Source: DASWIG01 sp965371445 (lineage in GTDB: Bacteria; Acidobacteriota; Thermoanaerobaculia; Multivoradales; J023). From it: DNA of 64,000 nucleotides. The translations under genes and the position numbers were made by a program. Shown piece by piece: positions 17,991 through 30,548 of this stretch. Within the stretch, counting starts at the first letter, position 1. Every line of letters starts with the position of its first letter. Below the pieces are notes generated by a model. That model was not told the origin of the DNA. It saw nothing but the letters and a program-made list of their open reading frames with translations, and did not search any database. The stretch is taken from assembly GCA_965371445.1 (NCBI GenBank), contig CBDUYN010000029.1:6001-70000 (forward strand), in the 5' to 3' direction.

Positions 17991-19733
17991 CTAGTCCGCC
18001 AGGACCTCGATACGAAGGGTGGCGTCGCCGTTGATCCGGACGCCGCCGATTCTGTCCTCGACGTTCTGGTGGCGCTCGTACCTGCGATCCCCGCGCCCAC
18101 CCTGGATCTCGAGGACGAGGAGCACGAGCACGACGGCGGGCAGCCATGCCTTGCGCAACGCCGCGGTGCCGCGGCGCTCCGGGCGTTTCTCCTTTTGACC
18201 CGGCACGCGTTCGGCGATCCACGTCCCTCCCGCCACCGCCAGGCTCAGCCAGAGCGGCAATACGATCACCCCCTGGCGGACGTAGCCGAAGAAAAGGGCG
18301 GTCACCGCGAGAGTGGCCACCGAGACCATCGCCACCAGGATCGCCCAACGCCGGCGCTCGCCGCCAGCGGCGAAACAGGTGGCAAGACCCAGCAGGACGA
18401 GAGGAGGAAAGACCCACGAAGAGAGGCTCCGGTCAGGGACGAACATGTCCACCGGGCGCCGGACGCCGTTCAGGCCCCCGGGCCAGTTCCACTGCGTGAA
18501 GCCGAGCTTCGTGACCTCGCTGAGGAGCCGCCACCTCTTCACCACCAGGCGGAGGAACTCGGCGGGATGGGCCCGGATCCACTCGCAGGCGAGCCGGTCG
18601 CCGTGCAGGAGGTACTCCAAGTGCAGAGGGTTGAACAGCTGCAGCTGGTCGGAGCCGGTTCGCTTCATCAAGGCGTCGGGGGAGAAGGTGCCGTCGGCGC
18701 CGTCCTGGTTGGCGAGCGCCAGGTTCAAAGGGCCGTAGATCGTGATCGGCACGAACGAGGGCAGCGGCTCGGCGAGACGCTCGGCATGTCTTGCGTTGAA
18801 CGACCGTAAGCTCTCGGCGTTGCGCAGTGTCCACGGCGCCACCACCACGGCCCAGCCGATTCCCACCAGGACCCAGGGAACGATCTCCTTGGCCCAGAGG
18901 CCTTGCGGCTCGTGGCGACGCTTGGCGTCGTCACTCTCCCCCGACGCTCCGCGTCGCCTACGCCACCAGCCTACGAAGCCGGTTGCCACGAGCAAGACCG
19001 TCACCAGGGCGGACTCGGCCCGGATCAGGGCCATCGCCCCCGTGCCCACACCGAGGGTGAGGCCCGCGAGAGTGCTGCGCCACGATGATCCCGGCGTCCG
19101 GCCCGGCGCCGCCAGGGGGTGCTCCAGACGGCGGCTCCAGAGCAGCAGGACGGCCAGAAGCAGCGTGGTGAAAAGGCCCTCGCTGACCGTCGCGATGGCG
19201 ATCACGTAGAGGCCGAAGTGGTAGGTCGCCAGAAGCGTCGTCAAGAGCGCGCCCAGGTGTCCCAGATAGGGCCGCACCAGCAGGTAGAGAAGCCCCACCG
19301 CAAGGCTCGACACCAGCGCCAGCGTCGCCTTGACGGAGAAATAGGCCTCCGGACCCTGGCCGAGGAACCAGCGGACCACGGACAGGAAGGCGGCGAAGCC
19401 CGGGGGATGGAACGGGATGCCGTTGTCGTAGGACTCGCCGCTCAACATGGCGTCGGACCAGAGGAAGAAATGCCTGGCGTCGCCCCGGTAAAAAAGGGTG
19501 TAGGCCCAGCCGCGGTCGGTGGCGTTGGACTGGAGGAAAGCGAGCCGGTGGACCCAGGCGAGGAGCGTGAGCCCGAGAGCCCAGGCCCACTCGCGGCCAG
19601 GTCCCTTCTCGGCCGGCGGCTTCGGGGTCGCCGAAGCCTCTCGGCGTGCGGTCTTCGTCGTAGGCTTCGTAGGACCCTTCTTGCACCGCTGGGCGAAAGC
19701 GAGCGGGCGCGGCCAGTGTCGTACGGCTTCCAA
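17991..19733 (-). CDS. GT39-like membrane glycosyltransferase
   Basis: A 580-aa multi-spanning protein. A basic N-terminal tail of about 45 residues precedes the first membrane segment (WAWALGLTLLAWVHRLAFL), and about 10-11 hydrophobic segments follow (for example LGALLTTLLATYHFGLYVIAIA and WVLVGIGWAVVVAPWTLR). The first loop contains FYRGDARHFFLWSDAM, matching the acidic-residue position of GT-C enzymes of the PMT/ArnT type (dolichyl- or undecaprenyl-phosphate sugar dependent). It would transfer a sugar from a polyprenyl carrier to a protein or envelope glycan. The gene is convergent with the kinase (10-nt gap). Donor and acceptor are unknown. Confidence 0.82.
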   Translation of the reverse strand: MEAVRHWPRPLAFAQRCKKGPTKPTTKTARREASATPKPPAEKGPGREWAWALGLTLLAWVHRLAFLQSNATDRGWAYTLFYRGDARHFFLWSDAMLSGESYDNGIPFHPPGFAAFLSVVRWFLGQGPEAYFSVKATLALVSSLAVGLLYLLVRPYLGHLGALLTTLLATYHFGLYVIAIATVSEGLFTTLLLAVLLLWSRRLEHPLAAPGRTPGSSWRSTLAGLTLGVGTGAMALIRAESALVTVLLVATGFVGWWRRRRGASGESDDAKRRHEPQGLWAKEIVPWVLVGIGWAVVVAPWTLRNAESLRSFNARHAERLAEPLPSFVPITIYGPLNLALANQDGADGTFSPDALMKRTGSDQLQLFNPLHLEYLLHGDRLACEWIRAHPAEFLRLVVKRWRLLSEVTKLGFTQWNWPGGLNGVRRPVDMFVPDRSLSSWVFPPLVLLGLATCFAAGGERRRWAILVAMVSVATLAVTALFFGYVRQGVIVLPLWLSLAVAGGTWIAERVPGQKEKRPERRGTAALRKAWLPAVVLVLLVLEIQGGRGDRRYERHQNVEDRIGGVRINGDATLRIEVLAD

Positions 19734-19801
19734 GAGCGTTCTCCTCCTCGGTGGCCGATCCTATATCGAGGGGTGGGTACGAGGGTGCTACTATCGATGC
19801 G

Positions 19802-20692
19802 ATGAAGATTCTCGTAAGCGGTGCGAGCGGGCTCGTAGGCTCAGCTCTTCTCAGCCGTCTCAAGGACGGCGACCACGAGGCGATTCGCCTCGTTCGCCGC
19901 CCGGCCGCGGACGGCGAGGTGAGCTGGGACCCGCAGGCCGGTGTCCTCGACGGCTCAGCGCTCGCCGGCTGCGAGGCCGTGGTGCACCTCGCCGGGGAGA
20001 ACATCGCCTCCGGACGCTGGACCGCGTCCAGGAAGGCGCGGATCGAGTCGAGCCGGGTCCGCGGAACGCGGCTCCTGGCCGAGACCCTGGCGGCGCTCGA
20101 ACGGCCGCCGGCGGTCGTGATCGCGGCCTCGGCCGTCGGCTTCTACGGCGAGCGCGGCGACGAGCTCGTCGACGAGAGCACACCGCCCGGCGAGGGCTTC
20201 CTCGCCGGCGTCTGCGTCCGCTGGGAGGCCGCAACGGCGGCGGCTCGCGAAGCGGGGATCCGGGTGGTGAGCCTGCGCATCGGCGTCGTCCTGGACACCC
20301 GGGGGGGGGCGCTAGAGCGCATGCTCTTGCCCTTCCGGCTCGGCCTGGGCGGGGTCGTCGGCAGCGGGCGCCAATGGATGAGCTGGATCACGCTGGAGGA
20401 CCTCGTGGGCTCGATCCTCCATCTCCTCGAAGCCGATCACGACGGCCCTCTAAACGCCGTCGCACCGGCTCCGGTGCGACAGCGCGAGCTCACCAAGGCC
20501 CTGGGCCGGGCGCTCGGCCGGCCGACCCTCTTCCCGCTTCCGGCCTGGGCGGCGCGGCTCGCCCTCGGGGAGATGGCCGAGGAGCTGCTCCTCGCCTCGA
20601 CCCGGGTAGATGGACAGCTTCTTCAGGACTTGGGCTATACTCACCGCCATCCGGAGCTCGACGGAGCCTTGGAGCATCTCCTCGCCGGATAA
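19802..20692 (+). CDS. TIGR01777-type NAD(P)-binding epimerase
   Basis: A 296-aa short-chain dehydrogenase/epimerase-like protein of the YfcH/SDR39U1 group. The nucleotide-binding GASGLVG is at residues 7-13. The family-typical VVHLAGENIASGRWT, SAVGFYGERGDE and PFRLGLGGVVGSGRQWMSWI segments are present, and a C-terminal DUF1731-like region ends in HRHPELDGALEHLL. The biochemical role of the family is poorly defined. The ATG at 19802 begins MKILVSGASG; an in-frame start at 19751 would add 17 residues not seen in the family. The region around 20302 has a run of nine G residues, but the frame is uninterrupted. Confidence 0.9.
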   Translation: MKILVSGASGLVGSALLSRLKDGDHEAIRLVRRPAADGEVSWDPQAGVLDGSALAGCEAVVHLAGENIASGRWTASRKARIESSRVRGTRLLAETLAALERPPAVVIAASAVGFYGERGDELVDESTPPGEGFLAGVCVRWEAATAAAREAGIRVVSLRIGVVLDTRGGALERMLLPFRLGLGGVVGSGRQWMSWITLEDLVGSILHLLEADHDGPLNAVAPAPVRQRELTKALGRALGRPTLFPLPAWAARLALGEMAEELLLASTRVDGQLLQDLGYTHRHPELDGALEHLLAG

Positions 20693-20845
20693 GCCGGACA
20701 AGGTTCCGGCTTGACCATTTGCGGCGCTCCTCCTTACAATACCCTGCGGAGCCGTCTGCTTCGCAGGCCCCTTGGCCGCCAATCGAAGGGGCGAGCCGCC
20801 GTCTGAGTCTGGGTGCTGAATCGAGAAGCCGGATCCGAACAAGGC

Positions 20846-21532
20846 ATGATTACGGGCTACAACACCGACGTCCGCTACGGCGACATAGTCCTCCACGTCC
20901 AGACGGAGGACAAGGGGCAGGGCAACCCCTTCATCGAGAGCCTCATCTACTACGGTGGGCAGGTGGTGGTCGCCAAGCGGGTGAGCTATGCGGACAAGCT
21001 CGACAGCGCCGACACGACTGAGGAGGTCACGGTGCTCATGGAGCAACAGCACCGGGCCATGATGAAGGCCATTCAGGCTGGCAAGTTCGACGACAAGATC
21101 CGCCTCTTCGTCTCTGACAAGGACAAGAAGCTCCAGACCGGGGTGTCGATGGAAACCTCGGGTGGCTTCGACCTGGCGGACGAAAGCGGCCGGACCCTCG
21201 ACCAGGTGATCCTCGAGTACCTGACGAGCGAAGCCGAGCAAGAGCAGTTGGTCCTCTCGATGGACGAGGTCGACCTGGAGGCCGGCACCAGCGCTTTCGC
21301 GACGCTGCGGGCGATCTCCTCGAAAAGCGGCGACCCGGTGACCGGCGCCAAGGTTCACGTCAAGATGATCTCCACGTTCGGCGGCCCCCGCTCGCTGGGG
21401 ACCGGCGAGACCGACAACCAGGGCCTGCTACAGCTCCAGATCGACATCCCGTCGGTCGAGAAGGGGACGGCGGCGCTCATCATCTCCGCTTCGAGCGGCA
21501 TCGGGCAAGCGGAGCTCAAGCACCTCCTGTGA
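20846..21532 (+). CDS. Lineage-restricted protein of unknown function
   Basis: A 228-aa protein beginning MITGYNTDVRYGDIVLHVQ. The N-terminal 60 residues look like a compact beta domain (IVLHVQTEDKGQGNPFIESLIYYGGQVVVAKRVSY). The middle is helical and charged, and the last 90 residues (GDPVTGAKVHVKMIS...TDNQGLLQLQIDIPSVEKGTAALIISAS) resemble a carboxypeptidase-regulatory or Ig-like beta sandwich. There is no signal peptide or membrane segment. I chose the ATG at 20846; a GTG at 20813 would add 11 residues. I recall similar starts in proteins of Acidobacteriota, but no function is assigned. It lies 8 nt before thiS. Confidence 0.7.
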   Translation: MITGYNTDVRYGDIVLHVQTEDKGQGNPFIESLIYYGGQVVVAKRVSYADKLDSADTTEEVTVLMEQQHRAMMKAIQAGKFDDKIRLFVSDKDKKLQTGVSMETSGGFDLADESGRTLDQVILEYLTSEAEQEQLVLSMDEVDLEAGTSAFATLRAISSKSGDPVTGAKVHVKMISTFGGPRSLGTGETDNQGLLQLQIDIPSVEKGTAALIISASSGIGQAELKHLL

Positions 21533-21540
21533 GGTCTTGC

Positions 21541-21759
21541 GTGGCGGGCAAGACCGTATCGATCTTCGTCAACGGCGAGGAAACCGAGGTCGATGCCGCC
21601 TGGACGCTGCTCGACCTGGTCGAAAAGCACCTGCAGCGCGATCGACGCACGGTCGCCATCGAGTACAATGGGGAGATCGTGGCGCGGCAGACGTACGGCG
21701 CCTGCCGGATCGCGGCCGGGGACCGGCTGGAGGTGGTCCACTTCGTCCAGGGTGGGTAA
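21541..21759 (+). CDS. thiS: Sulfur carrier protein ThiS
   Basis: A 72-aa ubiquitin-like sulfur carrier for thiamine thiazole synthesis. The pattern VSIFVNGEETEV...TLLDLVEKH, then VAIEYNGEIVAR and DRLEVVHFVQGG, matches ThiS, including the C-terminal Gly-Gly that is adenylated and thiocarboxylated. The GTG at 21541 is 8 nt after the preceding gene's stop; an upstream in-frame GTG at 21529 overlaps that stop and is the alternative. No thiG, thiF or other thi gene is adjacent, so its partners must be elsewhere on the chromosome. Confidence 0.85.
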   Translation: MAGKTVSIFVNGEETEVDAAWTLLDLVEKHLQRDRRTVAIEYNGEIVARQTYGACRIAAGDRLEVVHFVQGG

Positions 21760-21782
21760 GCTCCCCGGAGCCGGCGCGGCGC

Positions 21783-21799
21783 CCGGCCCGTCGGGCCGG
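21783..21799 (+). terminator. GC hairpin after thiS, possible terminator
   Basis: CCGGCCC-GTC-GGGCCGG gives a 7-bp perfect stem with a 3-nt loop, 23 nt after the thiS stop and before the tRNA-Lys promoter. There is no T-tract, so intrinsic termination is uncertain. Confidence 0.35.
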
Positions 21800-21824
21800 A
21801 TGTGGCCGAGGCGGCAAAGAGAGC

Positions 21825-21853
21825 TTGTCTTTTCGCTCCCGGGCCGGTATATT
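21825..21853 (+). promoter_or_regulatory. Sigma70-type promoter of tRNA-Lys
   Basis: TTGTCT (21825-21830) and TATATT (21848-21853) are separated by 17 nt. The tRNA-Lys starts 12 nt after the -10 box. The same promoter could also serve the tRNA-Leu downstream, where no separate good -10 is visible. Confidence 0.75.
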
Positions 21854-21865
21854 TGACGACGCCGT

Positions 21866-21941
21866 GGGCCGCTAGCTCAATTGGCAGAGCAGCAGACTCT
21901 TAATCTGCGGGTTCTAGGTTCGATTCCTAGGCGGCTCACCA
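21866..21941 (+). tRNA. tRNA-Lys (anticodon CTT)
   Basis: A 76-nt cloverleaf. The acceptor stem GGGCCGC pairs with GCGGCTC, the anticodon stem GCAGA/TCTGC encloses loop CTCTTAA (anticodon CTT, reads AAG), and the T-arm CTAGG-TTCGATT-CCTAG is perfect. Discriminator A and CCA are encoded. Confidence 0.97.
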
Positions 21942-22066
21942 CGCAGGCGCTCCGAGAGCCGGTTCCGTCCGAAGCCGGCACGTTCCGACGTCAGCCGCTC
22001 GTTGCCGAGGTTTGGAGCTTGCCGTGGCGCTTTGGCGCTGGGCAGACCGGGCCGGGTCCATCCGAG

Positions 22067-22153
22067 GCGAAAGTGGCGGAACAGGTATACGCGCTAGACT
22101 TAGGATCTAGTCCCGGTTTCGGGATGGGGGTTCGAGTCCCCCCTTTCGCACCA
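22067..22153 (+). tRNA. tRNA-Leu (anticodon TAG)
   Basis: An 87-nt class II tRNA. The acceptor stem GCGAAAG pairs with CTTTCGC, the anticodon stem CTAGA/TCTAG encloses loop CTTAGGA (anticodon TAG, reads CTA and probably CTN), and a long variable arm (TCCCGGTTTCGGGA) precedes the T-arm GGGGG-TTCGAGT-CCCCC. CCA is encoded. Confidence 0.97.
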
Positions 22154-22201
22154 ACCTCTTAAAGCCCCGTCGAGGGAGTAGCTCGACTTCAGGATTCCAA
22201 G

Positions 22202-23479
22202 ATGAGCGTCGTCATCGCTTTCGAAGAGGCCGGCCCCTGGCGCAAGAAGCTGACCATCGAGGTGCCGGCCCCGGCGGTCGACGCCGAGGCCGGCCGGGTG
22301 ATCCGGGACCTCGGCAAGAAGATCCGGCTGCCCGGTTTCCGCAAGGGCAAGATCCCGGCGAGCCTGCTCGAGAAGCGCTTCGGCGAGGAGATCGAGCGCC
22401 AGGTCACCGAGCGGCTGATCCCGCGCTACTGGCACCAGGCCGAGGCCGAAAAAAGTCTCGACGTGCTGAGCCAGCCCGAGGTCGAGGACGTCCGGTTCGA
22501 GCGCGGCTCTCCCATGACCTTCGTCGCGGTGGTGGAGACCCGACCCACGATCGAGGTCGGCGAGATCGAACCTTTCGACCTGCCGGAGGGACCCGTCACC
22601 CCCGACGACGGCGAGATCTGCGACGCGATCCGTGGCCTCCGGCGCCAGCATGTCACCTGGACGAGCGTCGAGCGCGCCGCGGCGACCGGCGACCTGGTGA
22701 TGGGCCAGGCCTGTCCCACCGACGCGCCGGAGGGCGCAGAGGGGGAGCCGCTACGCATCGAGATCGGCGCCCAAGGCGTCGACGAGGAGCTGTCGCTCGC
22801 CTTGACGGGGCTCGAGCCCGGCGCCACGACGCTTTTCAAGCGCAAGGACGAAAGCGGCGGGGAAAAGGAGTACCGGATCCAGGTCAGCTCGGTCGAGGAG
22901 GAGGAGCTCCCCGACCTCGACGACGAGTTTGCCAAGCGCGTCGGGGTTGAAGACGTGGCGGCCTTGAAGGAGGCGACGGTCAAAGAGCTCGGCTCACGCC
23001 AGGTGAGGGAGCTTGGCGAGCGCCGCGAGCGGGCCGTCCTCGAGCAGCTGCGACAGCGCCACCCCCTGGAGCTTCCGCCGGGCATCGTTGAGCGGGAGAT
23101 GCAACAGATGATGCAGGAACACGCCCACGGCCTCGCGGCACGGGGGATCGACATCGAGAAGACGCCGCTCAACTGGGAAGCCTTGGCGGAGCAGATGCGG
23201 CCCGAGGCCCATGACCGGGTCCACACGCGGCTCCTGCTCGACGCCGTCGCCGAGGCGAAGCAGATCAAGCTGGACGAGGAGGAATTCGAGCGCGTCCTGG
23301 CGTCGATCGCCGGGCAGCAGAAGAAAAGCTCTCTCGTCGTACGCCAGGAGCTTAGCCAGACGGGACGCCTGCCGAGTTTGAGGGCCCAGCTCCTACACCA
23401 GCAAACCGTCCGCTACCTCCTGGGGGAGGACGGCGGCGACCCGACGGCCGAAGGCGATCCGGCGGTCGGCGAAGACTGA
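22202..23479 (+). CDS. tig: Trigger factor (ribosome-associated chaperone, peptidyl-prolyl isomerase)
   Basis: A 425-aa protein with the three trigger-factor regions. The N-terminal ribosome-binding domain shows the signature GFRKGKIP (about residues 45-52). A PPIase-like middle domain spans roughly 150-245, and a long charged helical C-terminal arm follows (EREMQQMMQEHAHGLAARGID). It binds nascent chains at the ribosome exit tunnel. Gene order tig-clpP-clpX-lon matches the widely conserved proteostasis cluster. The ATG at 22202 is preceded by AGGA about 12 nt upstream (weak), 48 nt after the tRNA-Leu. Nothing odd is visible. Confidence 0.95.
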   Translation: MSVVIAFEEAGPWRKKLTIEVPAPAVDAEAGRVIRDLGKKIRLPGFRKGKIPASLLEKRFGEEIERQVTERLIPRYWHQAEAEKSLDVLSQPEVEDVRFERGSPMTFVAVVETRPTIEVGEIEPFDLPEGPVTPDDGEICDAIRGLRRQHVTWTSVERAAATGDLVMGQACPTDAPEGAEGEPLRIEIGAQGVDEELSLALTGLEPGATTLFKRKDESGGEKEYRIQVSSVEEEELPDLDDEFAKRVGVEDVAALKEATVKELGSRQVRELGERRERAVLEQLRQRHPLELPPGIVEREMQQMMQEHAHGLAARGIDIEKTPLNWEALAEQMRPEAHDRVHTRLLLDAVAEAKQIKLDEEEFERVLASIAGQQKKSSLVVRQELSQTGRLPSLRAQLLHQQTVRYLLGEDGGDPTAEGDPAVGED

Positions 23480-23513
23480 AAGGCGCGGAACACCGTTAGG
23501 AGGAAAGGAATCC

Positions 23514-24113
23514 ATGTATGTACCCATGGTCGTAGAACAGACCAACCGGGGTGAGCGGGCCTACGACATCTACTCTCGCCTCCTGAAGGACAACATCATC
23601 TTCCTGGGCCGGCCGGTCGACGACGACGTGGCGTCGGTGGTGATCGCCCAGATGCTCTTCCTGGAAGCCGAGAACCCGGAAAAAGACATCGCCATGTACA
23701 TCAACTCGCCGGGCGGCTCGACCACGGCGGGTCTCGCGATCTACGACACGATGCAGTACATCAAGCCCGACGTCGCCACCTACTGCCTCGGGCAGGCGGC
23801 GTCGATGGGAGCGTTGCTGCTCGCCGCCGGCACGCCCGGCAAGCGAACGGCCCTGCCCAACTGCCGGATCCTGATCCACCAGCCCTGGATGCGGGACCTG
23901 GGCGGCCAGCAGACCGACGTCGCCATCCACGCCCAGGATCTGCTCGCGCTGCGCGAGCGGCTCGACGAGATCCTCGCCGGGCACACCGGCAAGACCAAGG
24001 AAGAGATCCATCGCGACACCGAGCGCGACCACATCCTGAGCGCCCAGGAGGCTCAGGATTACGGCCTGGTCGACAAGATCATGGCCCGCCGCGAACCCGG
24101 GGCGATTTCCTGA
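23514..24113 (+). CDS. clpP: ATP-dependent Clp protease proteolytic subunit
   Basis: A 199-aa serine protease subunit that forms the tetradecameric chamber used with ClpX. The catalytic triad is visible: Ser97 in GQAASMGA, His122 in ILIHQPW and Asp172 in DTERDHILS. The oligomer-typical INSPGGS and the N-terminal YVPMVVEQTNRGERAYDIYSRLLKDNIIFLG segment are canonical. The SD TAGGAGGAAAGG lies just upstream. It sits 34 nt after tig and 130 nt before clpX; that gap carries no obvious gene and may hold a clpX promoter. Confidence 0.97.
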   Translation: MYVPMVVEQTNRGERAYDIYSRLLKDNIIFLGRPVDDDVASVVIAQMLFLEAENPEKDIAMYINSPGGSTTAGLAIYDTMQYIKPDVATYCLGQAASMGALLLAAGTPGKRTALPNCRILIHQPWMRDLGGQQTDVAIHAQDLLALRERLDEILAGHTGKTKEEIHRDTERDHILSAQEAQDYGLVDKIMARREPGAIS

Positions 24114-24243
24114 TGACGGAGGTGAAGCGGCTCATGGCCGGGAATGTCCCGGCCGCGTTCGAGGTTCTACGTAGTAGGGAACGGTTGACAGCGCTCGGGT
24201 TGCCCCCTAGCATCCGTCGACGGTCGGTAGGTAAGGAGGATTC

Positions 24244-25479
<1,236 letters not shown>

Positions 25480-25508
25480 GACGGCTGTAGCCGAACGGGG
25501 CGAGAAAA

Positions 25509-27917
<2,409 letters not shown>

Positions 27918-28064
27918 CGCGTCCCACTCGTTTCGCCCTCCGTGCTCGACCCGGTAGGCGGTCCCATCCCGCTCTTCACGGCTTCCGCCGTCCTGGGCCC
28001 GGGCTTCCCAATCCCGACCGACGACCCCTCGCCGGGGAATCTTTGACAGTGACGGAGTGAGAGC

Positions 28065-28691
28065 GTGAAGATCGAGACGGCGGAGTTCGTCCACGGTGCC
28101 ACACGGCCGGGGCAGCTCCTGAAAGGCGATCTGCCCGAGGTGGCCTTCATCGGGCGCTCGAACGTCGGCAAGTCGAGCCTCCTGAACCGGCTCCTCGCCC
28201 GGCGTTCGCTCGCCCGCATCAGTCGTACGCCGGGGCGCACCCAGGCGGTCAACTACTTCCTGATCAATCGCCGCCTCCACTTCGTCGACCTGCCGGGCTA
28301 CGGCTTCGCCAAAGCGGCGAAGAGTGCCCGGCGCAAGTGGGCCGAGCTGATGGACGCCTACCTCAGTCCTTCGCGGGCGGGTCGTTCCCGCGCCGACGGC
28401 CGAGGGCGGCTACTCCTGATCCAGCTCGTCGACGGCAAGGTCGGGGCGACCGACCTCGACATCGAGGCCCACGACTACCTGGCCGAGCTAGGGTGGGAGA
28501 TGCTTGAGATAGCGACCAAGATCGACAAGGTGCCGCGCAGCCGCCGCGTCAAAAGCCTCCGGGCGATCCGCGAGCGGCTGGAGCTCGCCGACGAAGTGGA
28601 CCTCATCCCCTTCTCGGCGGTTTCCGGGGAGGGCACGAAGCCATTGTGGAGAGGAATCACGGTCTTTCTCGATGGAGCTCGAGAAAGCTAG
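28065..28691 (+). CDS. engB: Ribosome-biogenesis GTPase EngB (YihA/YsxC)
   Basis: A 208-aa small GTPase needed for large-subunit assembly. Motifs are G1 GRSNVGKSS, G2 region SRTPGRTQAVNYF, G3 DLPGYG and G4 TKIDK, all typical of EngB. The GTG at 28065 is preceded by GGAGTGAG. Two proline-free insertions around residues 100-112 (SPSRAGRSRADGRGR) make the region between G3 and G4 slightly longer than usual. Its 3' end may overlap the rho reading frame depending on the rho start. Confidence 0.95.
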   Translation: MKIETAEFVHGATRPGQLLKGDLPEVAFIGRSNVGKSSLLNRLLARRSLARISRTPGRTQAVNYFLINRRLHFVDLPGYGFAKAAKSARRKWAELMDAYLSPSRAGRSRADGRGRLLLIQLVDGKVGATDLDIEAHDYLAELGWEMLEIATKIDKVPRSRRVKSLRAIRERLELADEVDLIPFSAVSGEGTKPLWRGITVFLDGARES

Positions 28692-28713
28692 TAGAAAGAG
28701 AGACGGCCAGATC

Positions 28714-30048
28714 ATGAGCAGACCGATCCAGAAACAGGTGAGCCCCAGGAACAAGGGGAAGTCCAAGGGCCGTCACGGCGGCCAGAAAAGCGACCGTCCG
28801 ACGCTCGACATCCGCGAGCTGAAGGAGATGTCGATCTCCCAGCTCGTCCAGATCGGCAAGGACCTCGGCGTCGACGGTGCCACCGGAACCCGCAAGCAGG
28901 AGCTGATCTTCAAGATCCTCCAGGCCCAGACCGAGAAAAGCGGCCTCATCTTTGCCGAGGGCGTCCTCGAGTGCCTCCCCGACGGCTTCGGCTTCCTGCG
29001 CGCTCCGGAGTACAACTACCTGCCGGGCCCCGACGACATCTACGTCAGCCCCTCCCAGATCCGGCGCTTCGACCTACGCACCGGCGACACCGTCTCCGGA
29101 CAGGTCCGTAAGCCCAAGGAGGGCGAGCGCTACTTCGCCCTGATCAAGGTCGAGGCCGTCAACTTCGAGCACCCGGACGTGGTGCGCAACAAGCTCTTCT
29201 TCGACAACCTGACGCCGCTCTATCCCCTCGAGCGGATCCGGCTCGAGGTGGCGGGCGACATGTCGTCGCGGGTCATGGACCTCACCACACCCATGGGCAA
29301 GGGGCAGCGCGCACTCATCGTGGCCCCGCCGCGCACCGGCAAGACCATGCTCCTTCAGTCGCTCGCCCACTCGATCGCCCGCAACCACCCGGAGGTGGTC
29401 CTGATCGTGCTCCTGATCGACGAGCGTCCCGAGGAGGTCACCGACATGCAGCGCTCGGTCCAGGGCGAGGTCGTCTCCTCGACGTTCGACGAGCCGGCGA
29501 CCCGCCACGTCCAGGTCGCCGAGATGGTGATCGAGAAAGCGAAGCGGCTCGTCGAGCACAAGAAAGACGTGGTCATCCTCCTCGACTCGATCACCCGGCT
29601 GGCACGCGCCTACAACACCGTGCAGCCGCCTTCGGGGAAGGTCCTCTCGGGCGGTATCGACGCCAATGCACTGCACCGTCCGAAGCGCTTTTTCGGCGCG
29701 GCACGAAACATCGAGGAGGGCGGGTCGCTCACCATCTGCGCCACGGCCCTCGTCGACACCGGCAGCCGGATGGACGACGTCATCTTCGAGGAGTTCAAGG
29801 GGACCGGCAACAGCGAGATCCACCTCGACCGAAGGCTCGTCGACAAGCGCGTCTTCCCGGCGATCGACATCAACAAGTCGGGTACCCGCAAGGAAGAGCT
29901 TCTGCGGCCGGACGAGGAGCTGCACCGGGTGTGGATCCTGCGCAAGGTCCTAAACCCCCTCTCGAGCGTCGAGTCGATGGAGCTGCTCCTCGACAAGCTC
30001 TCCAAGATGCGGGCCAACGAGGACTTCCTAAACGCGATGTCGAGTTAG
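28714..30048 (+). CDS. rho: Transcription termination factor Rho
   Basis: A 444-aa hexameric RNA helicase that ends transcription at Rho-dependent sites. A basic N-terminal tail (about 30 residues rich in Lys/Gly/Arg) precedes the Rho N-domain (LDIRELKEMSISQLVQIGKDL). The cold-shock-like RNA-binding domain follows (GVLECLPDGFGFLRAPEYNYLPGPDDIYVS), then the ATPase with Walker A PPRTGKTML, Walker B VVILLDSITRLARAYN and the Q/R-loop regions. I chose the ATG at 28714; an in-frame ATG at 28672 would overlap engB by 20 nt and add 14 residues. Few clear T-tailed hairpins are visible in this window, which fits broad use of Rho. Confidence 0.96.
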   Translation: MSRPIQKQVSPRNKGKSKGRHGGQKSDRPTLDIRELKEMSISQLVQIGKDLGVDGATGTRKQELIFKILQAQTEKSGLIFAEGVLECLPDGFGFLRAPEYNYLPGPDDIYVSPSQIRRFDLRTGDTVSGQVRKPKEGERYFALIKVEAVNFEHPDVVRNKLFFDNLTPLYPLERIRLEVAGDMSSRVMDLTTPMGKGQRALIVAPPRTGKTMLLQSLAHSIARNHPEVVLIVLLIDERPEEVTDMQRSVQGEVVSSTFDEPATRHVQVAEMVIEKAKRLVEHKKDVVILLDSITRLARAYNTVQPPSGKVLSGGIDANALHRPKRFFGAARNIEEGGSLTICATALVDTGSRMDDVIFEEFKGTGNSEIHLDRRLVDKRVFPAIDINKSGTRKEELLRPDEELHRVWILRKVLNPLSSVESMELLLDKLSKMRANEDFLNAMSS

Positions 30049-30174
30049 GTGCTCCCCCAGCCGCTCCTGAGAGGTGCAAGAAGGCTCCGCAGGGAAAGCC
30101 CTGAGCCGGTCTTCGCGATTCCTTGGCCCCTTCTCGCCCGTCACCGCCTCCGATCCCCCTGTCGAAACCATCCG

Positions 30175-30537
30175 ATGATCGCCGTACAACTCTTCGCCGT
30201 AGCGCTCAGCCTCCTCTTCCTGGGAGCGCATCTGCTCCGCGCCGGGGGCGGTTGGCTGTTCTGGGCCGTCCTGGCGCTCGTCCCATTGCTGTGGGTCCGG
30301 CGTCCCTGGGTGGCGAGGACGGTGCAGGCCGTGCTCGTCCTGGGAGCTCTGGAGTGGATCCGAACCCTGGTTTCTCTCTACCAGGAGCGCCTCCAGGAAG
30401 GGCAGGACTACCTGAGGATGACGATCGTCCTGGCCGTCGTCGCGGTGGTGACTTTCTGCTCCGCGCTTCTCTTCCAGACGGAGAAGCTGAATCGCCTCTA
30501 CGGCCTCAAGGATTTCGAAGAAAACGAAAGTCTCTAG
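30175..30537 (+). CDS. Small four-span membrane protein
   Basis: A 120-aa, almost wholly hydrophobic protein with four predicted membrane helices: IAVQLFAVALSLLFLGAHLL, WLFWAVLALVPLLWV, TVQAVLVLGALEWIRTLVSL and TIVLAVVAVVTFCSALLF. The short soluble tail (QTEKLNRLYGLKDFEENESL) is charged. No family motif is recognised. The ATG at 30175 begins the first helix directly; a GTG at 30049 would add 42 Arg/Pro-rich residues and is unlikely. It ends 11 nt before the gamma-glutamyltranspeptidase gene, so the two are probably cotranscribed. Confidence 0.72.
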   Translation: MIAVQLFAVALSLLFLGAHLLRAGGGWLFWAVLALVPLLWVRRPWVARTVQAVLVLGALEWIRTLVSLYQERLQEGQDYLRMTIVLAVVAVVTFCSALLFQTEKLNRLYGLKDFEENESL

Positions 30538-30548
30538 GAGAAACGCCA

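Noticed and set aside
20302..20312. Possible frameshift at the G run in the epimerase gene
   Set aside because: The family pattern continues in the same frame on both sides (LRIGVVLDTRGGALERMLLPFRLGLGG), so no frameshift is needed.
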